Source: JAAYCI01 sp964367945 (GTDB lineage Bacteria; Bacillota; Clostridia; Oscillospirales; Ruminococcaceae). Taken from it: a DNA stretch of 50,356 bases. The position numbers and the translations under genes were made by a program. The notes below the pieces were generated by a model. That model was not told the DNA's origin, made no database searches, and saw only the letters and a list, made by a program, of their open reading frames with translations. Shown here one piece after another: positions 17,175 through 26,236 of the stretch. Where the stretch lies: the NCBI GenBank assembly GCA_964367945.1, contig CAYIZZ010000003.1, positions 1-50,356 of the forward strand, given 5' to 3'. Position 1 is the first letter of the stretch, and every line of letters starts with the position of its first letter.

Positions 17175-18470
17175 ATGCTGGGTGAATACGATAAAATTTT
17201 TGATAAGGTAAAAGAGTTTTGCAAAGAAGAAGTGGCTCCTGCTACTTATGATTTATTTTTTGCAGATATTGCACCTATATCATTTGAAAGTAATATTGCA
17301 AAAATTTCTGTACGCAGTGATTTTGTAAAAGGTGTTTTAAAAGAACGTTATCTTGATATGATAAAAGAATCTTTTAAAAAACTATTTGGGTTTGATGTAG
17401 AAATAGAACTAATAGTAGAAGAGGAAATACAATCTCAGACAACTCCTCTTGCCGGTGGAAATTACGATTATACTTTTGATAACTTCATTGTAGGGCAAAC
17501 AAATAAATTTGCCCATGCTGCAGCGCAGAGTGTTGCATCAAAACCTTCACAAAGCTGGAATCCTCTTTTTATATACGGTGCTTCCGGTCTTGGAAAAACA
17601 CATCTTTTGTATGCTATACAATATGAAATAGGCTCAAACCATCCTGATTTCAAAATTTCTTATGTTGATGGTGATAGATTTACTAATGAAATTATAACTG
17701 CTATTCAAGAAAAAAGAATGAACGAATTTCACGATAAATATCGTACATCAGATGTTTTATTGGTAGATGATGTTCAGTTTATAGGTGGTAAAGAGCGTAC
17801 ACAAGAAGAATTTTTCCACACATTTAATACTCTTTATAACGAAGGTAAACAAATTGTGCTGGCATCAGATAGACCACCAAATGAAATAAAAAGTTTAGAT
17901 GAAAGGCTTCGTACAAGATTTGAATGGGGCCTTATTGCTGATATACAACCACCTGATTTTGAAACACGTGTTGCTATTATTCGCAGAAAAGCATCTCTTT
18001 TAAACTTAGAAATACCTGATGATGTGGCAGAATTTATTGCAAATCACTTAAAAAATAATATTCGTCAGCTAGAAGGCGCTGTAAAAAAACTTAATGCATA
18101 TTATCTTTTGGAAGGTATTCATCCTGTTATAGGTGCAGCACAAAATGCTATTAAAGATATACTTAATGAAACTCAGCCTCTACCTGTTACCATAGAAAAA
18201 ATAACAAGTGAAGTAGCTCGTACTTATAACGTATCTCCCGAAGATCTTCGTAGCCGTAAACGTAGCTCTAACATTTCTACAGCACGTATGGTAGCTATGC
18301 ATTGTATTAGAGAAATAACAGGAATTTCTACTGAAGAAATAGGAAAAGAATTTGGAGGACGTGATCACTCCACTGTTGTTTATTCTTGTAATGTTATAGT
18401 AGAACGTATTGAAAATGACACAACGTTAAGAGAGCATGTAGAAGACATAATTAAAAATGTGCGTAGCTAA
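17175..18470 (+). CDS. dnaA: Chromosomal replication initiator DnaA
   Basis: DnaA binds 9-base boxes at oriC, forms an ATP-dependent filament, melts DNA and loads helicase. Domain I covers about 1-80 and domain II is short. Domain III (about 95-310) has Walker A GASGLGKTHLL, Walker B LLVDDVQF and the arginine region RLRTRFEWG. Domain IV (about 320-431) has the box-reading signature GGRDHSTVVYSCN. Compared with the common GGRDHTTVIHA, it carries Ser for the first Thr and Tyr for the usual His. The product is 431 residues, slightly shorter than the Bacillus protein, mainly in domain II. It starts the plus-strand replication block and directly precedes the proposed oriC. Confidence 0.98.
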   Translation: MLGEYDKIFDKVKEFCKEEVAPATYDLFFADIAPISFESNIAKISVRSDFVKGVLKERYLDMIKESFKKLFGFDVEIELIVEEEIQSQTTPLAGGNYDYTFDNFIVGQTNKFAHAAAQSVASKPSQSWNPLFIYGASGLGKTHLLYAIQYEIGSNHPDFKISYVDGDRFTNEIITAIQEKRMNEFHDKYRTSDVLLVDDVQFIGGKERTQEEFFHTFNTLYNEGKQIVLASDRPPNEIKSLDERLRTRFEWGLIADIQPPDFETRVAIIRRKASLLNLEIPDDVAEFIANHLKNNIRQLEGAVKKLNAYYLLEGIHPVIGAAQNAIKDILNETQPLPVTIEKITSEVARTYNVSPEDLRSRKRSSNISTARMVAMHCIREITGISTEEIGKEFGGRDHSTVVYSCNVIVERIENDTTLREHVEDIIKNVRS

Positions 18471-18747
18471 ATAATTTAGATTTTGCTGTAAAATACATAG
18501 TTTTCAACAATTTTATTAGAATTTAACAATTAGTTTTTATTTCTTTTAGTTTTAACTTTTTTATTTTTTCTTTTCAACATAATTTTAAACACTAAACTAA
18601 ATTTAACATATGCCAATATTTTGTATTGGTAAATTGTTTTTTCTTCTTTTCAACATATCAACAGTCCCTACTACTACTACTATATTAATAAATGGTTTTT
18701 CTTATTTTTTAACTTTTTTTTAAAAAAATAAAACAAAGAGGTGCATA
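18471..18747 (+). other. oriC: Probable replication origin oriC (dnaA-dnaN gap)
   Basis: The gap is very AT-rich. TTTTCAACA occurs three times in the same orientation, at 18501-18509, 18571-18579 and 18647-18655, with related words ATTTAACAA and ATTTAACAT between. The last copy is followed by an overlapping ATATCAACA (18655-18663), a short GTCC and five CTA units (18668-18682), then AT-rich DNA. Box, short GC block and trio repeat is the layout of the basal unwinding system known from Bacillus. No TTATCCACA box is present. Gene orientation diverges just left of it, as expected for an origin. Confidence 0.78.
18647..18690 (+). promoter_or_regulatory. Origin unwinding element: DnaA boxes plus DnaA-trio
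   Basis: Two overlapping box-like words end at 18663. GTCC follows, then CTA repeated five times at 18668-18682 and TATTAATA. Read on the complementary strand these are 3'-GAT-5' trios, the sequence on which a DnaA filament grows to melt the duplex in Firmicutes. Confidence 0.75.
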
Positions 18748-19848
18748 ATGAAATTTACCTGTAATGTAAAAAGTATTTCAGAAGCAGTTCAAGGTGTTTC
18801 TCGTGCAGTAACTGCTTCAAGTGCAGTTCCTGTTCTTCAAGGTATTTTATTAAAAGCTGATGGCTTTAAACTAGAGCTTACAGGTTATGATTTAGAAATG
18901 GCTATTGCAACAAGTATAGAAGCAAATGTAGAAGAGCCCGGTGAGATAGTTTTAACGGCTAAATTATTTGGTGATATGCTGCGTAGTCTTTCTTCTGAAG
19001 AAGTTACTTTTGAAAGTGACGATAATATGAGCACTTATATAAAAGGCGGCATAACAAAATATGACCTAATGGGAATGAATGCTGCTGATTATCCTGAACT
19101 TCCTACTCCTGGTGCAGATTTTGTGTTTGATATGGATGCAGCTGAAATTGCAGATATGATAAGCATGACTATATATGCTGTTTCTAATGATGATAAAAAA
19201 CCTGCTCATACAGGTGTTCTTTTTGATGTGGAAGAAAATGAAGTTACTATGGTAGCTTTAGATGGATTCCGTTCAGCTATTACAAGACATCCGGTTATTA
19301 CAAACAAAGAAATTTCGATAGTTGTACCTTCAAAAGCTGCTACAGAAGTATCAAGACTTATGGGTGATTGCGGCGAACTTATTAGAATGGATGCAAATAA
19401 AAGATATGCTGTTTTTTCAGGTGGAAACTATACAGTAACTACACGCTTGATAGAAGGCGAATTTATTAATTATAAAACAGTAATTCCCCAAGGATATAAA
19501 ACAAGAGTTGCTGTAGATGTAGGTATACTTGAAAAATCTATTGAACGATGCAGTGTTATTATTACTGAAAGATTAAAAAATCCGTTAAGGATAACATTTA
19601 GTGATGATATAGATATAAGATGTCAAACACCACTTGGAAGAGTAAGTGATTTGGTGAACGCAGATATAGAAGGAGAAAAAGTAGAAATAGGATTTAATTA
19701 TCGTTATTTGCTGGATGCACTGCGAAACTGTGGATGTGAGCGTGTTATTATTGAACTTTCAGGCCCTTTATCTCCTGTAAAAGTTATGCCGGAAAATGGC
19801 GATGAGTTTTTATTCCTTGTTCTTCCTGTTCGTTTTAAAAATGACTAA
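18748..19848 (+). CDS. dnaN: DNA polymerase III beta sliding clamp
   Basis: DnaN forms the dimeric ring that tethers DNA polymerases to the template. The 366-residue product has three repeated clamp folds, begins MKFTCNVKSISEAVQGVSRAV, and ends with LSPVKVMPENGDEFLFLVLPVR, where the conserved peptide-binding pocket and final LPVR lie. The ATG has AGAGGTG upstream. It follows oriC, so it may be expressed from its own promoter in the gap or from dnaA. A QMTFF clamp-binding-like motif occurs in the DinB polymerase encoded at 31.5 kb. Confidence 0.97.
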   Translation: MKFTCNVKSISEAVQGVSRAVTASSAVPVLQGILLKADGFKLELTGYDLEMAIATSIEANVEEPGEIVLTAKLFGDMLRSLSSEEVTFESDDNMSTYIKGGITKYDLMGMNAADYPELPTPGADFVFDMDAAEIADMISMTIYAVSNDDKKPAHTGVLFDVEENEVTMVALDGFRSAITRHPVITNKEISIVVPSKAATEVSRLMGDCGELIRMDANKRYAVFSGGNYTVTTRLIEGEFINYKTVIPQGYKTRVAVDVGILEKSIERCSVIITERLKNPLRITFSDDIDIRCQTPLGRVSDLVNADIEGEKVEIGFNYRYLLDALRNCGCERVIIELSGPLSPVKVMPENGDEFLFLVLPVRFKND

Positions 19849-19879
19849 TATTTTATAAAAAAATTAAAAAGGAAAAAAT

Positions 19880-20104
19880 GTGAAAAGGGAAAAAGTTTTG
19901 ATTCACACTGAATATATAAAACTTGATTCTTTGTTAAAGCTGGTTGGTATTTGCGATACCGGTGGTGAGGCTAAGTTTTTTATTCAAGATGAAAATGTGA
20001 AAGTAAATGATGAAATATGTACGATGCGAGGAAAAAAACTTCGCAATGGAGATGTAATAACCATAAAAGAAGAAGATATTTGTTTTATGATTATAGATAA
20101 GTAA
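19880..20104 (+). CDS. yaaA: S4-domain RNA-binding protein YaaA
   Basis: A 74-residue S4-fold protein found between dnaN and recF throughout Firmicutes (YaaA/RlbA). The S4 signature is IKLDSLLKLVGICDTGGEAKFFIQ, in two parts, followed by VKVNDEICTMRGKKLRNGDVI. The fold binds structured RNA; in Bacillus a link to ribosome assembly has been suggested. The GTG start at 19880 has AAAGGA six to seven bases upstream. It sits 31 bases after dnaN and 36 before recF, so it is surely in the operon. Confidence 0.93.
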   Translation: MKREKVLIHTEYIKLDSLLKLVGICDTGGEAKFFIQDENVKVNDEICTMRGKKLRNGDVITIKEEDICFMIIDK

Positions 20105-20140
20105 TTATAATTTTTAAGATGTTATAAAAGGGAGAAACGG

Positions 20141-21226
20141 GTGAAACTTAATCAGTTGCAGATAGAAAATTATCGCAATATTGAAAGTGCCTGTTTTGTA
20201 CCGGATGATGGTCTTACTGTTATTGCCGGTCTTAATGGTCAAGGAAAAACAAACCTTATTGAGTCTATATTTTTACTTACAGGAAGTAAAAGTTTTAGAA
20301 CAAGTAAAGACATAGATCTTATAAAACAAGATAAAGAAATAGGCAGAATAATAGGAAAAACAATTTCTGATAAAAAAGAGAATGATATTTCAATAGTTAT
20401 TGATAGTGGCAAAGAAGGAAAAAAAGGACGATATGCCAAGATAAATGGTGTAGACTATGGAAGAGCAACAAATATAGCAGGTGTTTTTACAGCAGTTGTG
20501 TTTGAGCCTAATCATTTAAGCCTTGTAAAAAGTGGACCGGATGGACGAAGAAAATTTATAGATGCGGCACTTTGTCAGCTTTATCCAAGTTATATTACTG
20601 TTTTAAGAAGGTTTACAAGAGCATTAACTCAAAAAAATGCTTTGCTTAGACGGTATTATTCAATATATGATGCAGATGCTCAGTTAGATGTTTTTGATGT
20701 AGAATTATCACAAATAGGAGAAGAAATAACAAAACGCCGTAAAGAATGGACTCAAAATATTGCAAAAAAAGCACAAATATTTTATAAAGAGCTTTCTAGT
20801 GGTGCAGAAGAACTTCATGTTAATTTCTTAGCCGGAGCAGAAAAGGGAACACTTCAAGATGTTTTATATCATGCAAGAGAAAGAGATATAAAAACAGGAT
20901 ATAGCACAAAGGGACCACAACGCGAAGATTTTGAAGTGTCTTTGAATGAAAAAAAAGCTCGTGTGTTCGGAAGCCAAGGCCAACAACGCAGCTGCGTGCT
21001 TGCACTGAAACTTGCAGAAGCAGAAATTGCTAAAGATATATCGGGACAACACCCTATATTACTTCTTGATGATGTGTTGAGTGAGCTGGACGAAGGAAGA
21101 AAAGAATATCTTCTGAGTAAAGTTGACGGTAAACAAAGCTTTATAAGTTGCTGTGATGCGTCTGTATTTGAAAAGACAGCCGGTAAACTTGTATATATTC
21201 ACAACGGAAAGCTGAAAGAAAGCTAG
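20141..21226 (+). CDS. recF: DNA replication and repair protein RecF
   Basis: RecF is an SMC-like ATPase that guides RecA loading at single-strand gaps. Walker A is GLNGQGKTNL near residue 30, the ABC-like signature is FGSQGQQRS near 285, and Walker B is ILLLDDVLSELD near 305. The length of 361 residues matches the family. It starts with GTG behind AGGGAG. Eight bases separate its stop from the remB-like gene, so the two are translationally close. Between the Walker motifs lies the expected short coiled-coil arm. Confidence 0.97.
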   Translation: MKLNQLQIENYRNIESACFVPDDGLTVIAGLNGQGKTNLIESIFLLTGSKSFRTSKDIDLIKQDKEIGRIIGKTISDKKENDISIVIDSGKEGKKGRYAKINGVDYGRATNIAGVFTAVVFEPNHLSLVKSGPDGRRKFIDAALCQLYPSYITVLRRFTRALTQKNALLRRYYSIYDADAQLDVFDVELSQIGEEITKRRKEWTQNIAKKAQIFYKELSSGAEELHVNFLAGAEKGTLQDVLYHARERDIKTGYSTKGPQREDFEVSLNEKKARVFGSQGQQRSCVLALKLAEAEIAKDISGQHPILLLDDVLSELDEGRKEYLLSKVDGKQSFISCCDASVFEKTAGKLVYIHNGKLKES

Positions 21227-21234
21227 GAGAAGCA

Positions 21235-21492
21235 ATGTATCTTCATTTGGGTGGTGATGTACTGGTTAAAACCGATGATATTATAGGTTTATTTGATCTT
21301 GATAACAGTACTGTTTCAGCCAAAACCAGAGATTTCTTAAAAACTGCCGAAAAAGAAAAAAAAGTAGTATATGTAAGCTATGAGCTACCAAAAAGTTTTT
21401 GTGTGGCAAAAGAAAAAGGCAGTATAAAAGTATATATAAGCCAAATGAGTACATCAACACTACGAAAAAGACTAGACACCGAGATATCTTAA
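21235..21492 (+). CDS. remB: RemB-like DUF370 protein
   Basis: The 85-residue product begins MYLHLGGDVLVKTDDIIGLFDLD, in part, the pattern of the RemB (YaaB) family located between recF and gyrB in Firmicutes. In Bacillus, RemA and RemB activate matrix genes; RemA is a DNA-wrapping ring, and RemB is less well understood. The fold lacks a classical helix-turn-helix. The ATG lies behind TAGGAG. No matrix operon is visible, so regulatory targets are unknown. Position and N-terminal motif make the family call reliable. Confidence 0.92.
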   Translation: MYLHLGGDVLVKTDDIIGLFDLDNSTVSAKTRDFLKTAEKEKKVVYVSYELPKSFCVAKEKGSIKVYISQMSTSTLRKRLDTEIS

Positions 21493-21526
21493 ACAAAGTT
21501 ACAAAGCACAAAAGAGAGGAAAAATA

Positions 21527-23449
21527 ATGGCAGAGAAAGATGATGTAATGGAATATAGTGGTGATCAGATTCAGGTGCTGGAGGGCCTTGAGGCAGTAAG
21601 AAAAAGGCCCGGAATGTATATTGGTAGCACAGGACCAAGAGGTTTACATCATCTGGTATATGAGATTGTAGACAATGCTATAGACGAAGCACTGGCAGGA
21701 TATTGTGATCATATAGAAGTAACTATTAAAAAAGACGGTACCATGGAAGTTATTGATAACGGCCGTGGTATTCCTGTTGGTATTCAGCCAAAACTGGGCA
21801 TACCTGCGGTAACAGTTGTTTTAACTGTGCTTCATGCCGGAGGTAAATTTGGCGGAGACAATTCAGGATATAAAGTTGCCGGTGGTCTTCATGGCGTGGG
21901 CTCGTCAGTGGTAAATGCACTTTCCGAGTGGCTGGAAGTAGAAGTACACACCGAGGGTAAAATACACTATCAAAAGTTTAGGCGCGGTGTGGAAGATGCC
22001 CCTCTTTTAGTGAAAGGTGATACCGAAAAAAGAGGTACAGTGATACGCTGGAAAGCAGATCCTGAGGTGTTTGAAACCACAGACTATGAATATGATATTT
22101 TACTAAACAGATTACGTGAACAAGCATTTTTAAACGCAGGTGTGCGCATTACGCTAAAAGACGAGCGTATGGGTATGGAAACAGAAAAAAGTATGATATA
22201 TGAGGGCGGTATTCGCCAGTTTGTAGAGCATATACATAAAAAACGCAGCCAAACTGTATTACATGAAAACGTAATATACTTTTCAGTGGAAGAAAATGAT
22301 ACCTGCGCAGAGGTTGCTCTTCAATATAACGATAGTTATAATGAATTGCTTTTAAGCTTTGCAAATAATATCCACACACCTGACGGTGGCACACATGAAC
22401 AAGGTTTTAAAACTGCAATGACACGTGCTTTTAATGACTTTGGCCGTAAAAAAGGATTCATAAAAGAAAAAGATGAAAACCTTTTGGGTAACGATGTGCG
22501 TGAAGGCATGACTGCAATTATTAGCGTAAAACTTACAGAGGCACAGTTTGAAGGTCAAACCAAGGCAAAACTCGGAAATACTGAAATGAGAAGCCTTGTA
22601 GAAACCATGACATATGAAAAGCTGAGAGAATATTTTGAGGAAAACCCAGCTTGTGCCAAGGTAATATATGAAAAAGCACTTTCGGCGGCAAGAGCACGTG
22701 AAGCAGCAAAAAAAGCACGTGAGCTGGTGCGCAGAAAAACTGTTATGGAAAACAGCCGTATGCCGGGCAAGCTTACCGATTGTCGCGAGCGAGACCCATC
22801 CAAAACCGAACTTTACATCGTCGAGGGTGATTCTGCGGGCGGTACAGCAAAACAAGGCAGGGACTCTAACATTCAGGCGATACTACCTCTATGGGGTAAG
22901 ATGCTGAACGTTGAAAAAGCACGTCTTGACAAAGTATATGGCAACGAAAAACTGATGCCGATGGTGACAGCGCTTGGATGTGGCATAGGCGATGAGATGG
23001 ACTTGAGCAAACTACGATATCATAAAGTTTTCATCATGTCTGACGCCGACGTGGACGGTAGCCATATTTGTACGCTGCTACTGACATTCTTTTTCAGGTT
23101 TATGCGACCTTTGGTAGAAGGCGGATATGTATATGTGGCACAGCCACCGCTGTATAAACTGCAAAAAGGTAAAGACGTAAGGTATGCTTATACCGATGCA
23201 GAAATGGCAACATTCAGCACTGAAATGAACGAGCCACGTATTTCCAGGTTTAAGGGTTTGGGCGAGATGAACGCCGAACAACTGTGGGAAACCACAATGA
23301 ATCCGGAAAATCGTATGTATGTGCAGATAAGCATAGACGACGCCGAAAAAGCAGATGAAACATTCACTATTTTGATGGGCGATAAAGTGGAACCACGCAG
23401 AGAGTTTATTGAGCAAAACGCAAAATATGTAAAAAACCTAGACGTATAA
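21527..23449 (+). CDS. gyrB: DNA gyrase subunit B
   Basis: GyrB supplies ATP hydrolysis for negative supercoiling. The GHKL ATPase domain has EIVDNAIDEALAG, DNGRGIP and the glycine-rich GGLHGVGSSVVNALS. The transducer domain follows, then the Toprim domain with EGDSAGG and DADVDG, and the short C-terminal GyrA-binding part with RFKGLGEMNAEQLWETTMNP. The length of 640 residues is typical of Firmicutes, without the E. coli insert. The start ATG follows AGAGAGG. It is 34 bases after remB and 93 before gyrA. Confidence 0.98.
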   Translation: MAEKDDVMEYSGDQIQVLEGLEAVRKRPGMYIGSTGPRGLHHLVYEIVDNAIDEALAGYCDHIEVTIKKDGTMEVIDNGRGIPVGIQPKLGIPAVTVVLTVLHAGGKFGGDNSGYKVAGGLHGVGSSVVNALSEWLEVEVHTEGKIHYQKFRRGVEDAPLLVKGDTEKRGTVIRWKADPEVFETTDYEYDILLNRLREQAFLNAGVRITLKDERMGMETEKSMIYEGGIRQFVEHIHKKRSQTVLHENVIYFSVEENDTCAEVALQYNDSYNELLLSFANNIHTPDGGTHEQGFKTAMTRAFNDFGRKKGFIKEKDENLLGNDVREGMTAIISVKLTEAQFEGQTKAKLGNTEMRSLVETMTYEKLREYFEENPACAKVIYEKALSAARAREAAKKARELVRRKTVMENSRMPGKLTDCRERDPSKTELYIVEGDSAGGTAKQGRDSNIQAILPLWGKMLNVEKARLDKVYGNEKLMPMVTALGCGIGDEMDLSKLRYHKVFIMSDADVDGSHICTLLLTFFFRFMRPLVEGGYVYVAQPPLYKLQKGKDVRYAYTDAEMATFSTEMNEPRISRFKGLGEMNAEQLWETTMNPENRMYVQISIDDAEKADETFTILMGDKVEPRREFIEQNAKYVKNLDV

Positions 23450-23542
23450 ACATATTAAAATACATATTGGCCGGTTTATTTTGTGAATTCAACAAACATC
23501 ATTAAAAGCCGCAGCTAATCAAACGGAAAAAAGAGGGTTAAT

Positions 23543-26143
23543 GTGGAACAAGACAGAAAAATAGTTAATGAGGAATATCCAAACTCAACACTGATAGTGC
23601 GTGATATTGAGAAAGAGATGAAAGACTCTTTTCTTGATTATTCAATGAGTGTTATTGTATCTCGTGCGCTACCTGATGTACGTGATGGCTTGAAGCCGGT
23701 ACATAGGCGAATTTTGTATACCATGTATGAGCGTGGTAACGACCCATCACACCCTTATCGTAAAAGTGCAGATACGGTAGGTTCGGTGCTTGGTAGTTAT
23801 CACCCGCACGGTGATGCATCGGTATATGATGCCATGGTGCGTTTAGCCCAAGACTTTAGCTTGCGCTATCCAATGGTGGATGGCCAGGGTAACTTTGGTA
23901 GTGTAGACGGTGATCCGCCTGCTGCTTATCGTTATACCGAGGCACGTATAAGCAAGATGGCCATGACCATGATGACTGATCTGGACAAAGAGACGGTAAC
24001 TTTTGTTCCTAACTTTGATGAAAGTAAACAAGAGCCAAGCGTGCTTCCTTCAAGATATCCAAACTTGCTTGTAAACGGCAGTACGGGTATTGCGGTGGGT
24101 ATGGCCACAAATATACCTCCACATAACTTGTGTGAGGTGATTAGTGGTGCAGTGGCACTGATTGAAAATCCAAACATAGAACTTCCGGAGCTGATGGAAC
24201 ATATCAGCGGGCCAGACTTTCCCACAGGCGGCATAATAATGGGAAGAAGCGGTATTCGTGCTGCATATGCTACCGGTAGAGGCAAGGTTGTTTTACGTGG
24301 CCGTGCCGAAATCGAAGAACAAAAAAATGGACGTTTCCATATTCTTATTACTGAAATTCCGTATATGGTAAACAAGTCGAAGCTTTTGCAAGACATTGAT
24401 CGTATGGTGAAAGAAAAGCGCATAGAAGGAATCACTGACATTAATGACGAAAGCTCACGCAAAGGTATGCGTATTGTGGTAGAGGTGCGCAGAGATGCAA
24501 ACCCACAGGTGATACTGAACCAAATTTATCATATGACGCAGCTTCAAGACTCCATAGGTGTTATCATGTTGGCGCTTGACGGTGGTCAGCCACGTGTAAT
24601 GAGCCTTAAAGATATGCTTAGTTGTTATGTAGACCATCAGGTGCTGGTGGTTCGTCGTAGAACTGAGTACGACCTGAAAAAAGCAAAAGATCGTGCACAT
24701 ATTTTGGAAGGACTTCGTCGTGCTATTGATATTGTGGATGAGATTATTGCCACAATTCGTGCTACAAAAGGCGGATCTTCTGATGCAAAACGTGCCATTA
24801 TAGAAAAATTTGATTTTGATGACGCACAAGCTTCAGCTATTGTGGCGTTCCAGCTGGGTCGATTAGCTGGACTTGAAATAGAAAAAATTCAAAATGAATT
24901 TGACGAACTTATGTCTAAAATCCAAAACTGGGAAGATATTTTAAGCAGCGATATAAAACTTTTAGCTATTGTAAAAGATGAGCTTTTGGTGTTGCAAGAA
25001 AAGTTTGGGGATGAAAGACGCACAGAGATTGCTTCGGTAAGTGGCGAAGTTGATATTGAAGACCTTATCCCTGAAGAACAATGTGTGTTTACTTTGACAC
25101 ATGCAGGCTATATAAAACGTATTGCCGCTACCGAGTATCACAGTCAAAAAAGAGGTGGCAGAGGGGTAACAGCACTCAGCCATAAAGACGAAGATTTTGT
25201 GGAAGAGCTTTTTGTGGGCTCATCTCACGACGCGATATTCTTCACCACTGATCAGGGTAGGGCATATCAGCTGAAAGGCTATCAGGTGTATGAAGGCAGC
25301 CGAACCAGCAAAGGCACAAACATAATAAATCTGCTACAACTGCAAACAGACGAAAAAGTTACCAGCATGTTGCGGGTGCCTAAAGATAACGAAGATTGCT
25401 TTGTGACCATGATAACAAAAAAAGGATTGATAAAGCGCAGTCCGCTAAGTGCATTTAAAAACATGCGTAAGAACGGACTTATTGCTATACGTATGGATGA
25501 AAACGATGCGTTGGCATGGTGTCGCATCACCAGTGGTTCAGACGAACTTTTGGTTGCCACATATTCAGGCAGGGCTATTCGTATCAGCGAAACAGATGCT
25601 AGAGCTACCGGACGTAACTCTCGCGGTGTGCGTGTGATACGCCTTGGTGAATGTGACAGCGTGGTGGGTGTGTCTATTGTTAAAGAAAATGCTACCCTGA
25701 TGACGGTAAGTGAAGAGGGTAAAGGAAGACGTACTAATATTTCTGAATATCGCATCCAGCGCCGCGGTGGTAAAGGCATACTTAACTATCGTAAGGGTAG
25801 TGTTGCAGCGGTGAAGATGGTAAGTGATGACGAAGATGTGATTTTGATTTCGTTTGAAGGCATCATTATCCGTATGCATGTATCAGACCTGAATATCCAA
25901 AGCAGATATGGCAGTGGAGTACGTGTGATGCGCCTTGGTGAAGGTGACCGTGTGGTGACAATGGCACGCACTGACAGGGATGATGAGGAAGAAACCGTTC
26001 GGCCGGAAGAGGATGGAGAAGATGAAGATCTAACCCCGGAGGAACTGGCCGCACTGGAAGCGGAAGAAAATACCGCTGATGAAGAAGTGGAAGACGAGCC
26101 CGAAGATGATGAAGACCAAGATGATGTTGAGGAACAAGACTAA
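23543..26143 (+). CDS. gyrA: DNA gyrase subunit A
   Basis: GyrA cuts and rejoins DNA in gyrase. The active tyrosine lies in AYRYTEARIS, and the C-terminal beta-pinwheel carries the GyrA box QKRGGRG that allows wrapping. In the helix near the active site the sequence HPHGDASVYD has Ala92 where E. coli has Ser83, while the Asp at the E. coli 87 position is kept. The protein is 866 residues; the last 55 or so are a very acidic, low-complexity tail rich in Asp and Glu, longer than in many relatives. The start is GTG behind GAGGG. It ends the dnaA-to-gyrA block, before a strong terminator. Confidence 0.98.
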   Translation: MEQDRKIVNEEYPNSTLIVRDIEKEMKDSFLDYSMSVIVSRALPDVRDGLKPVHRRILYTMYERGNDPSHPYRKSADTVGSVLGSYHPHGDASVYDAMVRLAQDFSLRYPMVDGQGNFGSVDGDPPAAYRYTEARISKMAMTMMTDLDKETVTFVPNFDESKQEPSVLPSRYPNLLVNGSTGIAVGMATNIPPHNLCEVISGAVALIENPNIELPELMEHISGPDFPTGGIIMGRSGIRAAYATGRGKVVLRGRAEIEEQKNGRFHILITEIPYMVNKSKLLQDIDRMVKEKRIEGITDINDESSRKGMRIVVEVRRDANPQVILNQIYHMTQLQDSIGVIMLALDGGQPRVMSLKDMLSCYVDHQVLVVRRRTEYDLKKAKDRAHILEGLRRAIDIVDEIIATIRATKGGSSDAKRAIIEKFDFDDAQASAIVAFQLGRLAGLEIEKIQNEFDELMSKIQNWEDILSSDIKLLAIVKDELLVLQEKFGDERRTEIASVSGEVDIEDLIPEEQCVFTLTHAGYIKRIAATEYHSQKRGGRGVTALSHKDEDFVEELFVGSSHDAIFFTTDQGRAYQLKGYQVYEGSRTSKGTNIINLLQLQTDEKVTSMLRVPKDNEDCFVTMITKKGLIKRSPLSAFKNMRKNGLIAIRMDENDALAWCRITSGSDELLVATYSGRAIRISETDARATGRNSRGVRVIRLGECDSVVGVSIVKENATLMTVSEEGKGRRTNISEYRIQRRGGKGILNYRKGSVAAVKMVSDDEDVILISFEGIIIRMHVSDLNIQSRYGSGVRVMRLGEGDRVVTMARTDRDDEEETVRPEEDGEDEDLTPEELAALEAEENTADEEVEDEPEDDEDQDDVEEQD

Positions 26144-26151
26144 CATATAAA

Positions 26152-26208
26152 AATAACCCCTCATTTTGTAGGTAAACACTACAAGATGGGGGGTTATTTG
26201 TAACTATA
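26152..26208. terminator. Terminator after gyrA
   Basis: AATAACCCC and GGGGTTATT arms, extended by CATTTTGTAG pairing with CTACAAGATG, make a long hairpin between the convergent gyrA and SGNH-hydrolase genes. The T-run is short, but the stem is strong. Confidence 0.75.
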
Positions 26209-26236
26209 AGCTGATAATACAATACATGAAGTTTAA

